A stretch of DNA of 32,955 bases from Candidatus Methanophagaceae archaeon (GCA_003194435.1 PQXC01000003.1:114706-147660), one strand, 5' to 3'. Counted from the first letter of the stretch, positions 1 to 7,607 are shown. Numbers and translations are program-made. Notes: generated from the letters alone by a model not told the origin.

Positions 1-1160
1 TCGACCGCGAGAACGATATCGTGGTGATAGAGGGTGCAGGGAGTCCTGCGGAAGTGAACCTCCGTGCAAACGATATCGTGAACATGAGTATAGCGAAGCT
101 CCTGAATGCACCTGTGATACTCGTGGGCGATATAGATAAGGGAGGGGTCTTTGCATGGATTCTTGGCACACTGGAATTACTCGAGCCGGATGAGCGGGAA
201 CTGGTGAAGGGCATACTGATAAACAAGTTCCGTGGCGACCTGGAGATACTGCGTCCCGGGCTGGAGTTCCTTGAGCACAGGCTCAATAAGCCCGTGATTG
301 GTGTCATCCCCTATTTCAATGATATAAAGATACAGGAAGAGGACTCGCTATCAGTAGAGAAAAGAAGGGCGGCAGATGCCAGAGGGAAGAGGATAAGGAT
401 AGAGGTCGTTTATCTGCCGCATATATCCAATTTCACCGATTTTGATGCCCTGGAAGCCGAGACAGATGTCTCGTTACGCTATGTGGGTAAGGGTGATGCG
501 ATAGAAGAGCCAGATGTGATTATTATCCCGGGTTCTAAGAGTACTATCAGCGACTTGATGTATCTTAAACAGAGCGGATATGCCACGCAGATACGGAGGT
601 ATGCGATGAATGGCGGTTGTATCGTGCTCGGTATCTGCGGTGGATATCAGATGCTATGCAATACCATAATAGACCCTGAGGGTGTGGAATCGAGCGAGCG
701 AGAGACTGCTGGACTTGGATTGCTACCCGCGAAGACTGTCTTCGAGCACCATAAGCTAACGAATCAGGTACGGGCGATTGTGAATCTGGACTTCTACAAG
801 GGAGAGATCGGAGGCTATGAGATACATATGGGCAGGACTTATTTCTCCAATGATAGAGGAGATAATAATGGCGGTATAAGAAGTGCATTCACAGTAATTG
901 AACGTTCTGGAAAGGAGACCAGGGATGAAGGCGGTGGTGCCGTCTGCGGTAACGTCATCGGGACTTATATACATGGCTTATTTGATAATGATGGATTCAG
1001 ACAGGCTTTTCTGAACTATATAAGGGCAAGGAAAGGACTGACTACTTTGAAAAGCAAAAGCAAAAAGCCTACGATCGATTGGGATACGGAATACAATAAA
1101 CTTGCAGGACTGGTGCGAAGTAATATAGATATGGAGAAGGTATATGAGATTCTCAGCTGA
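1..1160 (+). CDS. cobQ: Cobyric acid synthase, 3' part (N-terminus outside window)
   Basis: CobQ amidates side chains b, d, e and g of adenosylcobyrinic acid diamide in the cytoplasm, using glutamine and ATP. The frame is open from base 3, so the gene begins left of the window; about 385 residues are visible of a family length near 480-500. The missing part would hold the P-loop. Visible are the DTBS-like block VVIEGAGSPAEVNL, the segment ILVGDIDKGGVFA, and a C-terminal glutamine amidotransferase domain with the nucleophile Cys in LGICGGYQMLC (Cys codon about 636) and the catalytic His in GTYIHGLFDN. It overlaps the next gene by 17 bases, which suggests co-transcription. The family call is strong; CbiP is the other name used for the same enzyme. 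Confidence 0.95.
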   Translation, partial: DRENDIVVIEGAGSPAEVNLRANDIVNMSIAKLLNAPVILVGDIDKGGVFAWILGTLELLEPDERELVKGILINKFRGDLEILRPGLEFLEHRLNKPVIGVIPYFNDIKIQEEDSLSVEKRRAADARGKRIRIEVVYLPHISNFTDFDALEAETDVSLRYVGKGDAIEEPDVIIIPGSKSTISDLMYLKQSGYATQIRRYAMNGGCIVLGICGGYQMLCNTIIDPEGVESSERETAGLGLLPAKTVFEHHKLTNQVRAIVNLDFYKGEIGGYEIHMGRTYFSNDRGDNNGGIRSAFTVIERSGKETRDEGGGAVCGNVIGTYIHGLFDNDGFRQAFLNYIRARKGLTTLKSKSKKPTIDWDTEYNKLAGLVRSNIDMEKVYEILS

Positions 1161-1821
1161 TATAGAGGTAGAGGTCTTTTCATTCGATGTTGATGGCACA
1201 CTGGTGAGCAAGCGATTTACAGATGCAGTGTGGCTACGCGGGATACCGGAGTTGTATGCGAAGAAGGAGGGGCTGAGCTTTGATGATGCCCGCAGGATAG
1301 TGAAGAGTGAGTATGAGAAGGTGGGCGAGGAGAATATCAACTGGTATAAGATAGATTACTGGCTGCGCAAGTTCGGGTTGGAGACAACCGCAGAGGAGTT
1401 GTTCATGCGATACAGGAACGAGGTGCACATATATGAGGAGGTTGAGCACGTCCTGAGTGTATTGAAAGAAGCTGGATATGAACTGATAATAAGTTCAAAT
1501 GCCGCAAGGGAATTCATTGATTTCCAGATCGCACCAATAAAGGGCTTCTTCTCTCATATATTCTCCGCTACCTCTGATTTCGGTGAGGTGAAGAAGTCCA
1601 ATAGTTTCTATACTCGTGTATGCCGCATTCTGGACGTGCGACCGCAGAATGTGGTTCATATCGGAGACCACTGGGTATTTGATTTCCTGAACCCCCGGGC
1701 GATAGGCATAAATGCTTATTTCCTGGATAGAAGCGGATATAAAATTAAGAGGGGGCAAAATAAAAATACGAATGATGCATGGCAGGCGTACATCATAAGC
1801 AATCTGGCTGATATAATATAA
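1144..1821 (+). CDS. HAD-superfamily hydrolase (phosphatase-like)
   Basis: A 225-residue HAD-fold protein. Motif I is FSFDVDGTLV near residues 13-22, with the nucleophile Asp and the acid/base Asp two residues later. Motif II is the LIISSNA stretch near residue 115, the motif III lysine lies in GEVKKSNSFY, and motif IV is HIGDHWVFDFLNPRAIG, followed by the family's usual change-of-cargo segment GINAYFLDR. A helical cap (residues about 25-100) sits between motifs I and II, so it is a C1-cap enzyme acting on a small phosphorylated metabolite. The ATG lies inside the end of cobQ in another frame, so translational coupling is likely. The substrate cannot be read from the sequence. A role in cobamide metabolism is possible from position only. 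Confidence 0.85.
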   Translation: MRFSADIEVEVFSFDVDGTLVSKRFTDAVWLRGIPELYAKKEGLSFDDARRIVKSEYEKVGEENINWYKIDYWLRKFGLETTAEELFMRYRNEVHIYEEVEHVLSVLKEAGYELIISSNAAREFIDFQIAPIKGFFSHIFSATSDFGEVKKSNSFYTRVCRILDVRPQNVVHIGDHWVFDFLNPRAIGINAYFLDRSGYKIKRGQNKNTNDAWQAYIISNLADII

Positions 1822-1976
1822 ATCTATCCTCCCATTATAATAACCCCCTCCCCAAAGCACCTACAATCCCACTTATAGAAACCACCCAATTTTGAATTTA
1901 AGTTATGTTATTTATGGAAACATTAATGGAGGACATAGAAACAATCTATTTCAAAAATGAAGCGTTAAAAAGCGAA

Positions 1977-2022
1977 AAATTTAAATATAACCTCGTATAT
2001 TGCTATTAAATGAGGAAGTAAC
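1977..2022 (+). promoter_or_regulatory. TATA-like box and Shine-Dalgarno site before the transposase
   Basis: An AT-rich box TTTAAATATA at about 1980-1989 is followed some 35 bases later by GAGGAAG, six bases before the ATG at 2023. The spacing fits an archaeal TATA box with a short leader. The rest of 1822-1976 is AT-rich and shows nothing I recognise. Confidence 0.4.
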
Positions 2023-2883
2023 ATGAAATCACCATTAATACCGGATTCGGAGAATCCAAAATGGATTATAGCAAAAATCATACTTGAAGCTATTGGTTCT
2101 GGAAGAGCAAAGAAAACCGCAAGCAGGCTGAAAATACCCGATGTAGAGCGGTTTATAGACATAATGAGAATCACTATGGTTGCAGATCTCTTTGAAAGGA
2201 GCTATTCCGATTTTATATCGGAATTAAAAGATAACGAGAAGCTGAAAACATTTATGGGTGTAAGAAAAATACCTGATTTGGAATATCTCTATAAATTACA
2301 TTCCAAATTAGACATAAATGCCATATCAACGTTTTTCAGAGGAATATTCAAAGTATCTAAGAGAAGAAGGCAAAAGGGAAGGAGATACATTCTTATAGAC
2401 GCAACGCCGATCAAAATCGACCTGAATACATGGAGAAACAGGAGAAGGATCGGAAAAGATGGGAAACCGTACAAATGGTCTTATTACCCCTCTGAAGGGT
2501 ATTATGTTGGTTTTAAGCTGATCGTTGCAATTGACGCCGAGAATTACGAGCTATTAGGTTATGAACTCTACGATGGATGCCCGAATGATGCAATTATACT
2601 TATTCCACTCCTTGAAAAGCTACACAGCGCGAAAAAGATGAGAATGGGCGATGTAATCATCTGTGATAAGGGTTCTAGCTCAACGAAGAATTATATCACC
2701 TCCATTAATCGATTTTTCGTTATTCCGATCATTTATCCAAGGATGAATACAAATATGAGGAAGATTGATGCAAATCTCGTTCCACCGCTCGATATATGGG
2801 CTGGAAAGGGTTATTTGCTTGACATTTGGAATAAGATCAGGCAAGAATTCCTTAGGCTGAAAATAAGACATAGCTCCCGCTAA
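2023..2883 (+). pseudogene. DDE transposase (IS4/IS5-like), C-terminally truncated
   Basis: A 286-residue protein with an IS4/IS5-like DDE transposase layout. The N-terminal half is helical and DNA-binding-like. The first catalytic Asp lies in ILIDATPIKIDLN (near residue 126), and the second in IICDKGSSSTKNY (near residue 217), between typical beta-strand blocks such as YYVGFKLIVAID. The third catalytic residue, a Glu in a C-terminal helix, would be expected 60-80 residues later. The frame instead ends after KIRQEFLRLKIRHSSR, with no Y-R-E-K-like block. About 50 bases downstream begins the 3' end of an oppositely oriented ISKra4-type transposase, so truncation by that insertion or a later deletion is likely. 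It has a good start and upstream signals but is probably inactive. The exact IS family is uncertain. Confidence 0.75.
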
Positions 2884-2935
2884 TCACTGGCGAAACAATG
2901 CCCATTCCTTCTCTTACCGGCGCTTTTCTAAAATA

Positions 2936-4092
2936 TTATGTGTCCTTCTTTTGCAAAACTCGCTGCATATACCGGAGGAATAGCCGCTGAAAAGTCCCGT
3001 TATACTTAGCGCATCTCAAAGCGAGCATTAAGCCCTTACAGGGCTTGCGGGGTCGTGGGGCAGAGCCCCACATGGTTTGCCTTTTCCACGTACCACACGC
3101 TCCTGAGTATGGCAGACTGTTTTATTAGATGATTCGATTCCACCACTGCCAATCGGATATCCTCCTTTTTTCACATGTTTATAGTTCATTCTGTCTTTGT
3201 TCTCCTTTAAATAGTGTAATAAACTGTCTTATTTCGTTTTGTACCTCTTCATTGTGTGCTTTCATCTTTCCTAAATCATTTACCACTTCTTCTATCTCTC
3301 CGACGAACAACCTTGTGATTGTTGCCTCTGCCCACTCTTGAGCTTCCTCAGAATTATCGTAGATTACTTCTGCCGCCTTGTATATGTGTTCATTCGCATG
3401 ATAATAGTCCAAAACTTGTATTGCATCTGGAAAAATCTCTTTTATCGCTTTCCATATCCACCTCGCTCCGTCTCCCACTACACACAGCCGTACATCTCTT
3501 TCCGGTATCAGCCCCGCCTCCTTCACCTTTCTCAGACACTCTTTCAGCTCTTCACTGCTCTGGACCTGGTGCCAGCAAAGCACGTGCTCGATTCTGGCAC
3601 CGTCAACGAGATAGAACCTGAATCCCTTTTCTTCTCTTCATTCGCCTTCCCATTTCGCTCTCTTTGCCCTTACCTTCTACCTTTCCCCTTCGCCTCGTCT
3701 GGTCGTGTGGGCACGAGCCTCACAGAGATCACCTACGATGTCGTGCATTGCATGGTCACTCATAGACAAGCCCGTCAGCTCCTCGAATATCTCCTGTGCC
3801 TTATTGTATGGGAGTTCAGCAGCCACACTCGCGCCTGCTTCCTGCATGTCCCACTGCTTTACGGTGTCGGATAAGATCAGGGCATCGTCGAGAGGGTGGA
3901 AACCTTTTTTGCAGTTCTCACAGTAGAAATAGGGGCGTCTCAACGTTATTTCCCCTATCATCGTTTCCACCGTCCTCTCGTGTATATCTCGCCGATTAAG
4001 CACTCTCCCGCAGTTTGGGCACACCATCGTTTCTCGATTTAGCTCATCAGAGAATAACTCCACGATGATCTGTTCCCAATTTTCCCCATCAT
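2936..4092 (-). pseudogene. ISKra4-family-like transposase, multiply frameshifted
   Basis: Reading the minus strand in several frames recovers most of one transposase. The N-terminal zinc-ribbon part has CPNCGRVLNRR and YCENCKKGFHPLDDAL (4063-3677). The middle has FRFYLVDGARIEHVLCWHQ and the core CVVGDGARWIW / FPDAIQVLDYYHANEHIY (3618-3179). After a stop, the C-terminal signature YPIGSGGIESSNK and then WYVEKANHV / MLALRCAKYNGTFQR follow to a TAA at 2936-2938. Breaks: a probable one-base loss near 4070 (ATG at 4092 with AGGAG before it), stops and missing sequence at about 3620-3680 where the first catalytic Asp should be, a frame change near 3185, and a ~43-bp insertion at 3029-3071. ISKra4 is named from the GDGARWIW...YPIGSG pattern. 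The element is dead. Confidence 0.8.
3029..3071. repeat. Small GC-rich palindromic insert inside the ISKra4 remnant
   Basis: This segment interrupts the transposase reading frame between the codons for ANHV and MLALRCAK. It contains AAGCCC-TTACA-GGGCTT, a perfect 6-bp stem, followed by GGGGTCGTGGGGCAGAGCCCC, whose ends can also pair (GGGGC/GCCCC). It is much richer in G+C than its surroundings. It looks like a REP- or MITE-like unit that jumped into the gene; ATG-like trinucleotides flank both sides. Confidence 0.6.
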
Positions 4093-4283
4093 CTCCTGTC
4101 TCTTCTTAAAAATCTCTTTAGTAATGCCTCCCGGGTGCATTACCCATTTTTTAGAGAGAGGATAAAAAGATTTTAAACAGCCGCTTGCTAAATCCAGTTT
4201 CAATTCTCCATCGGAAGAAACGGTTATTTATGTATTTGCCAATAAGAAAGCTATGGGGTAAAAATAGGAGGAAAATAAAAAGT
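4093..4283. other. AT-rich spacer, no gene recognised
   Basis: This stretch lies between the start of the ISKra4 remnant and the next candidate start codon. Short open frames exist on both strands, but none resembles a family I know. It includes the expected outer end of the ISKra4 element; I could not identify an inverted repeat. A purine-rich AGGAGG at about 4267-4272 belongs to the next entry. Confidence 0.4.
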
Positions 4284-4442
4284 ATGACCATAGCATCCAT
4301 CCCTATTTCGCCCTTTGAAGGCTTTGGAATAAAAAATGAGGCGAAAGAGGCGAGTAGAGAGGCGATACATGAAACTATTGGCAGTTGGATTGATGATGTG
4401 GTAGAGATGAGTGTGCCGGGCAAAATTCATAATAGCCAGTAG
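4284..4442 (+). CDS. Possible small protein or 5' exon interrupted by the group II intron
   Basis: An ATG preceded by AGGAGG (12 bases upstream) opens a frame of about 42 convincing residues, including PISPFEGFGIKNEAKEAS and a helical acidic end GSWIDDVVEM. It then runs into the conserved 5' end of the group II intron at about 4411 and stops soon after, at 4440-4442. The good ribosome binding site and the break at the intron start suggest a 5' exon of a gene into which the intron inserted. The family is not recognised, and no downstream exon could be found because the intron's 3' end is missing. This is a weak call. Confidence 0.3.
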   Translation: MTIASIPISPFEGFGIKNEAKEASREAIHETIGSWIDDVVEMSVPGKIHNSQ

Positions 4443-4975
4443 GTGAAAATCCAACCTGAGGAAAGGTTAGCCGCCACCTCAGATTTGGACCTTGCATCCT
4501 GTCTGGTAACAGGCAGTGGTGAAGCTATGGGATGGGATATTGGGCTGCAGCGCAAGTGAAGGGATACAGCCTCGAAATATTCGTTGTCCCGGTGGCGACG
4601 TTTTTCATTTGACGGAAGGCAGCACACTCATCACCGATAGTCCGAATTTCCAGTCTTGGAATATAGCAGGGAGCTCTGGGGCATGGCAAGGTGGTGCGAG
4701 CCCGGCGGGGTCTGAGACCGTGGCACGGTATCAAATGGATATTATGGGAACTCGGGAGTCCCAGAGTGTTCTCCCATTGGGAGTATGACCTATAAAGCCT
4801 ATAGACGGTAAGATAGTACAGACGGCACTCTGGGAGTCGGACCAGTTCATAGTACCTGTGATGCGGGGTAATGCCCGCCGAGGGAAGGGACTGGCAGGAA
4901 CGCGATGAACCGGCAGGGACACACCCTCCATACCCGGAGATGGGCTGCGAAACGTTTTGATCAAACTTTTTAAAA
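4411..4975 (+). ncRNA. Group II intron RNA, 5' part (domain I to the start of domain IV)
   Basis: The segment begins with a GTGTGCC/GTGCCGG group II-type 5' end and continues with blocks I recognise from bacterial-type group II introns: AGGTGAAAATCC, TCCTGTCTGGTAACAGGCAG (a hairpin), GGTGGCGACGTTTTTC, GGTGCGAGCCCGGCGG, GTCTGAGACCGTGGCACGG, and the pre-ORF segment AGTTCATAGTACCTGTGATG with GAGGGAAGGGACTGGCAGG. These correspond to domains I-III and the entry to domain IV. The encoded protein follows immediately but is wrecked, and I could not find a domain V hairpin (AGC...GUU type) downstream, so the intron cannot splice or retrohome. Boundaries are approximate. Confidence 0.8.
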
Positions 4976-4984
4976 GTTTAAAGA

Positions 4985-5308
4985 TGAGAATATCGGGAAT
5001 TTAGTGACAAGACTAAAAGCAAAGCAGTACCGACCACAGCCAGTCAAACGGTGAACGAAGACCGCTCGGAATACCGGCCGTTGAGGATAAGATAATCCAG
5101 CTGGCGTTAAAGAAAATACTGGAGGCTATCTTTGGTGGACATGGACATAGCGAAGTTCTTTGATACGGTAGACCACAAATGCCTGACGGAATACCTGAAA
5201 CAGCAGATAGCCGACCCGAGCTTACTGCGAATCATAGCCCGCTTCTGTGCAATCTTCGACTTTCTTGGGTTTACGCACTTCTGCGATAAGACCCGTGGAA
5301 AAGGTAGA
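4985..5308 (+). pseudogene. ltrA: Group II intron reverse transcriptase/maturase remnant
   Basis: Scattered pieces of the intron-encoded protein are readable in different frames. NLVTRLKAKQYRPQPVKR (from 4998) matches the N-terminal block before RT motif 1. LALKKILEAIF-like codons end near 5130, followed directly by VDMDIAKFFDTVDHKCL (RT motif 3/A with its DxxxFFD). DPSLLRIIARF jumps straight to FDFLGFTHFCDKTR, the conserved segment near the end of the RT and start of domain X. Thus the parts carrying YxDD, the thumb and most of the maturase are deleted. The frame then passes without a stop into a DUF1670-like sequence at about 5309. The residual order shows at least two internal deletions. 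Confidence 0.8.
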
Positions 5309-5779
5309 GAGGCGATAGATCAAGGAGGGGTTCTGACCCAGGAGGATCTCGCAATCCTTCTCGGTACAAGCCTGAGCACGATAAAGAGGGACGACGCTTA
5401 TCTCATGAAAAAGGATGTCTCATTGCTTACACGCGGGATGGTGGAGGACATAGGAAGGGGCGTATCGCATAAAACAAAAGCTGTTGAGCTTTACCTTAAA
5501 AACTACACGCTATCCGAGATTGTTCGGAAGATGGCGCATTCACTTCCAGCGTGAACAGATACCTGGATCTTAGTGGTTGCATTTCTGCACAGGGAATCTT
5601 ATCCGCTCTTGACCATTAGAAAGATAACAAAACTATCAGAAAGGCTGATTAAGGAGTACATAAGTTTAATTGAGCGTGCAGAGAGCGAAGGATACAAAGA
5701 TAGACTCAACCAGCTTCTTGACCCGTTTAAGATCAACGAACCGTTAAAAAAACGCTGGTGGAGGGGGCGCAATGACTGA
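5309..5779 (+). pseudogene. DUF1670-like protein, C-terminal part, fused to the intron ORF
   Basis: After the maturase remnant the same frame continues with AIDQGGVLTQEDLAILLGTS, an HTH-like segment, then VEDIGRGVSHKTKAVELYL and YTLSEIVRKMAHS. This matches my memory of DUF1670 proteins, which are common in methanogen-related archaea and of unknown function. A stop at 5552-5554 interrupts it; reading one base over gives VNRYLDL, and the original frame resumes with VVAFLHRESYPLLTIRKI to RLNQLLDPFKINEPLKKRW and a stop at 5777-5779. The two HTH-like segments suggest DNA binding. The N-terminal half is absent here, but a matching N-terminal half lies immediately downstream. Family naming is from memory. 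Confidence 0.6.
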
Positions 5780-6148
5780 TAAAGGGCTGGTCAAATTAGA
5801 ATATGCGAAAAAATATACGGACCGCTTCAAGGGAGAACACTGCGAAATGTACTCATAAAGAAGCTCATTGATGGATACGGATATTCTGATAAGCTGGAGA
5901 TAGCAAAACGACTCGTAGATGATTTTTTAGATACGGTAGACCGCTTTTCACCGTCTGTGGATCCGTTACGAGATACAACCGAATGGGTTGAGACTGTAGA
6001 GGGTGGGTGGAATGTTCTGGTAGGTGCGGAAAGCGAGAAGATAGTGGGGATGGCAAATGATTTTGAGCCTGAAGGAGAGCAGAGGGAGGTATTTGGTGAT
6101 GGAAAGGCGGGTGAAGTGATTGCAAAGATAATTAAGGAGGCATTTTGA
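5772..6148 (+). pseudogene. Chimera: DUF1670-like N-terminus joined to the wecB 3' end
   Basis: The ATG at 5772 starts MTDKGLVKLEYAKKYTDRFK, the N-terminal block of a second DUF1670-like copy. A one-base loss near 5838 shifts the frame; the other frame continues LRNVLIKKLIDGYGYSDKLE and VDDFLDTVDRFSPS. At about 5958 it passes in frame into the C-terminus of UDP-N-acetylglucosamine 2-epimerase: PLRDTTEWVETVEGGWNVLV, GAESEKIVGMANDFEP, VFGDGKAGEVIAKIIKEAF, stop at 6146-6148. The epimerase part is only about 63 of a usual ~370 residues and lacks the catalytic regions. It is the first of three wecB tails in this island. The join is a recombination scar. Confidence 0.7.
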
Positions 6149-6228
6149 CATGGGAGTTGCACATTATCAAGGCAAGAGAAGGTTGCTTAAATTCTTGATG
6201 GAGACACACAAAGGTGTTTTGTGAGCAG

Positions 6229-6292
6229 ATTTAAATAGGATGTTGAAGAATAAAATTATTGAGCTTTGATAAAGAGGGTAAAGAGGGTAAAG
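6229..6292 (+). promoter_or_regulatory. TATA-like box and leader of the RelB-like antitoxin
   Basis: GATTTAAATAGG at about 6229-6240 is a good archaeal TATA-like box some 55 bases before the ATG at 6293. The leader contains a tandem AAAGAGGGT / AAAGAGGGT, the second copy serving as the ribosome binding site just ahead of the ATG. The segment 6149-6228 holds only a 24-codon ORF (ATG at about 6151) that I do not recognise. Confidence 0.4.
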
Positions 6293-6496
6293 ATGCTAAA
6301 GATAAAAGAGGAGGATTTGCAGTATATCTATCAAAAGAACGAGAAAAAGGGAGTAATTATGGATATTCAAACGTTCGAAGCGTTAATGGAGATGCTGGAA
6401 GATTATGAAGACGCGGAGGATTTCGAGGTCTTGAAGAATGAAGAAACAATAGACTACGAAGAATATCGAAAGAGCAGGTTGAAGCGGGATGTATGA
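6293..6496 (+). CDS. RelB/Phd-like antitoxin
   Basis: A 67-residue acidic protein beginning MLKIKEEDLQYIY, followed by a GVIMDIQTFEALMEML stretch and an acidic tail EDAEDFEVLKNEETIDYEEY. This is the usual shape of short archaeal RelB/Phd-type antitoxins, in which the N-terminal part dimerises and binds DNA and the acidic tail wraps the toxin. The gene overlaps by 8 bases the start of a RelE-like ORF (ATG at 6489), the normal order of a relBE operon. ATG 6293 was preferred to the internal ATG at 6359 because the extra N-terminal residues match the family and GAGGG lies just upstream. The partner toxin is broken, so this antitoxin is probably an orphan. Confidence 0.6.
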   Translation: MLKIKEEDLQYIYQKNEKKGVIMDIQTFEALMEMLEDYEDAEDFEVLKNEETIDYEEYRKSRLKRDV

Positions 6497-6551
6497 GATC
6501 AAGATTAAGAAGAGTGCAAAAACCTGCTTTGCTCGTAAGGGGGGAGCTTGA
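6489..6551 (+). pseudogene. RelE-like toxin, truncated after 20 codons
   Basis: The ATG overlaps the antitoxin end. The frame encodes MYEIKIKKSAKTCFARKGGA and stops. The first ten residues are the typical beta-1/helix-1 start of RelE/ParE toxins (Y-x-I-x-x-x-K-S-A). The remaining ~70 residues, including the catalytic C-terminal basic and aromatic residues, are missing and replaced by unrelated sequence. No activity is expected. Confidence 0.55.
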
Positions 6552-6834
6552 GGTTGTTGAATTCGGAATGTGGAAAGATAGGCGGTTCGAGCTCGGTATT
6601 CAGAAAGAAGCATACATTTTTAAGGTGCCATGCATCACGTTAAGAGAGGATACGGAATGGGTTGAGACTGTGGAGGATGGGTGGAATGTGCTGGTAGGTG
6701 CAAATGATGGCGTAATCATAAAAATGGCAAATGGTTTTGAGCCTGAAGGGAGAACAGAGGGATGTTTTTGGGAGCGGGGATGCGAGCGAGAGGATTAGGG
6801 AGATAATTGGGAGAGGTGAGCATGAAAAAAATTG
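6542..6834 (+). pseudogene. Chimera: VapB-like tail joined to the wecB 3' end (second copy)
   Basis: Directly behind the relE stub, the frame GELEVVEFGMWKDR carries the FGMWKDR motif typical of the tail of certain VapB antitoxins. It runs in frame into UDP-GlcNAc 2-epimerase sequence from about 6595: LGIQKEAYIFKVPCITLRE, then TEWVETVEDGWNVLVGA and ANGFEPEG. One extra base near 6752 breaks the frame; the shifted frame continues VFGSGDASERIREIIGRG and ends at about 6834. In nucleotides, 6656-6702 is almost identical to 5981-6027 of the first copy. This fragment reaches further into the epimerase than the first copy but still lacks most of the enzyme. Confidence 0.7.
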
Positions 6835-7121
6835 AAGAGATCAAAAAAATTCTCGAAGTGCATAAAGAGGAGTTAAGAAGGAGATACGGAATAAAAGAAA
6901 TAGGGATATTTGGCTCTTATGTCAGAGGAGAAGAAAGAGAAGATAGCGACCTTGATCTGCTCATAGAATTTGAAGAAGGGACAAAGATGGGGCTTTTAGG
7001 GTTTATAAAGGTGGAGAATCAACTCAGTGATTTGCTGGGGGTAAAGGTTGAGCTCGTGGAGAAGTCAGCACTGAAGCCAAGAATAGGGCGGCACATTTTG
7101 AAGGAAGTGATTTATCTATGA
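6822..7121 (+). CDS. mntA: MntA-type minimal nucleotidyltransferase antitoxin
   Basis: A 99-residue MNT-fold protein with the nucleotidyltransferase signature GSYVRGEEREDSDLDLLIEF near residues 31-50: the GSxxRG turn and the two metal-binding Asp residues in SDLDLL. A third acidic residue lies in KVELVEKS. In characterised MntA/HepT pairs this protein AMPylates the HEPN toxin on a tyrosine and silences it. The stop codon overlaps the start of the HEPN gene in ATGA, so the pair is translationally coupled. The ATG at 6822 was chosen because it begins the conserved first helix and is preceded by GGGAGAGGTGAG. The motif is complete, so it is likely functional. Confidence 0.88.
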   Translation: MKKIEEIKKILEVHKEELRRRYGIKEIGIFGSYVRGEEREDSDLDLLIEFEEGTKMGLLGFIKVENQLSDLLGVKVELVEKSALKPRIGRHILKEVIYL

Positions 7122-7462
7122 GGAGAGAGATTGGAGATTATATTCAGGATATTATTGAGGCAATGGATAAGCTCATGAAATTTGTGAAAGGCATGTCCTA
7201 CGATGAATTTGTTCAAGATGATAAGACTATTTTTGCAGTAGTAAGAGCTATTGAAATTATTGGTGAAGCGGTTAAAAATATACCTGAAGAAGTAAGAGGG
7301 AGCTATCCAGAAATTCCATGGAAAGATATGGCTGGGATGAGGGACAAATTGATACACTCCTATTTTGGGATAAGGCTTGAGAGGGTATGGGAAACTGCGA
7401 ATGAAGAAATCCCTCCATTAAAGCCTTTATTTGAGAAGTTATTAAAAGAATTAGAAAAGTGA
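7118..7462 (+). CDS. hepT: HEPN-domain toxin, HepT (DUF86) family
   Basis: A 114-residue all-helical HEPN protein. The RNase motif R-x4-H is present as RDKLIHSYFG near residues 87-96, including the Tyr that is the usual target of AMPylation by the partner. The block IIGEAVKNIPEEVR before it is also characteristic of DUF86. Family members cleave RNA when free and are neutralised by MntA, encoded immediately upstream with a 4-base overlap. Length and motif are intact, making this one of the two apparently complete toxin-antitoxin pairs in the island. The wecB tail copy 3 begins eight bases after its stop. Confidence 0.9.
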   Translation: MRREIGDYIQDIIEAMDKLMKFVKGMSYDEFVQDDKTIFAVVRAIEIIGEAVKNIPEEVRGSYPEIPWKDMAGMRDKLIHSYFGIRLERVWETANEEIPPLKPLFEKLLKELEK

Positions 7463-7469
7463 GTGAAAT

Positions 7470-7559
7470 GGTGGCATTCAGAAAGAAGCATACATTTATG
7501 TCTTTGGTGATGGAAAGGCGGGCGAAAAAATTAAGGAGATAATTGGAGGATTACAATAA
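7470..7559 (+). pseudogene. wecB 3' end, third copy, internally deleted
   Basis: The frame reads GGIQKEAYIYVFGDGKAGE and ends KIKEIIGGLQ before TAA. It joins the GGIQKEAYI block of UDP-GlcNAc 2-epimerase directly to the final VFGDGKAG helix, skipping the roughly 50 residues present in copy 2. The left block matches copy 2 nearly base for base (7472-7496 against 6596-6620). The right block matches copy 1 (7502-7525 against 6091-6114). It has no start codon of its own. Confidence 0.7.
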
Positions 7560-7607
7560 ACAGAAAAAATAAACAATCCTTTTGTTCGCCCTTCAAGGTC
7601 CTCCTTC

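Noticed and set aside
3129-3999. Several plus-strand ORFs across the ISKra4 remnant
   Set aside because: They are antisense shadows; the minus strand gives recognisable transposase segments.
4151-4423. Minus-strand frame with two hydrophobic stretches next to the intron
   Set aside because: No ribosome binding site or known family, and it overlaps the better supported plus-strand candidate; hydrophobicity is a product of AT-rich DNA.
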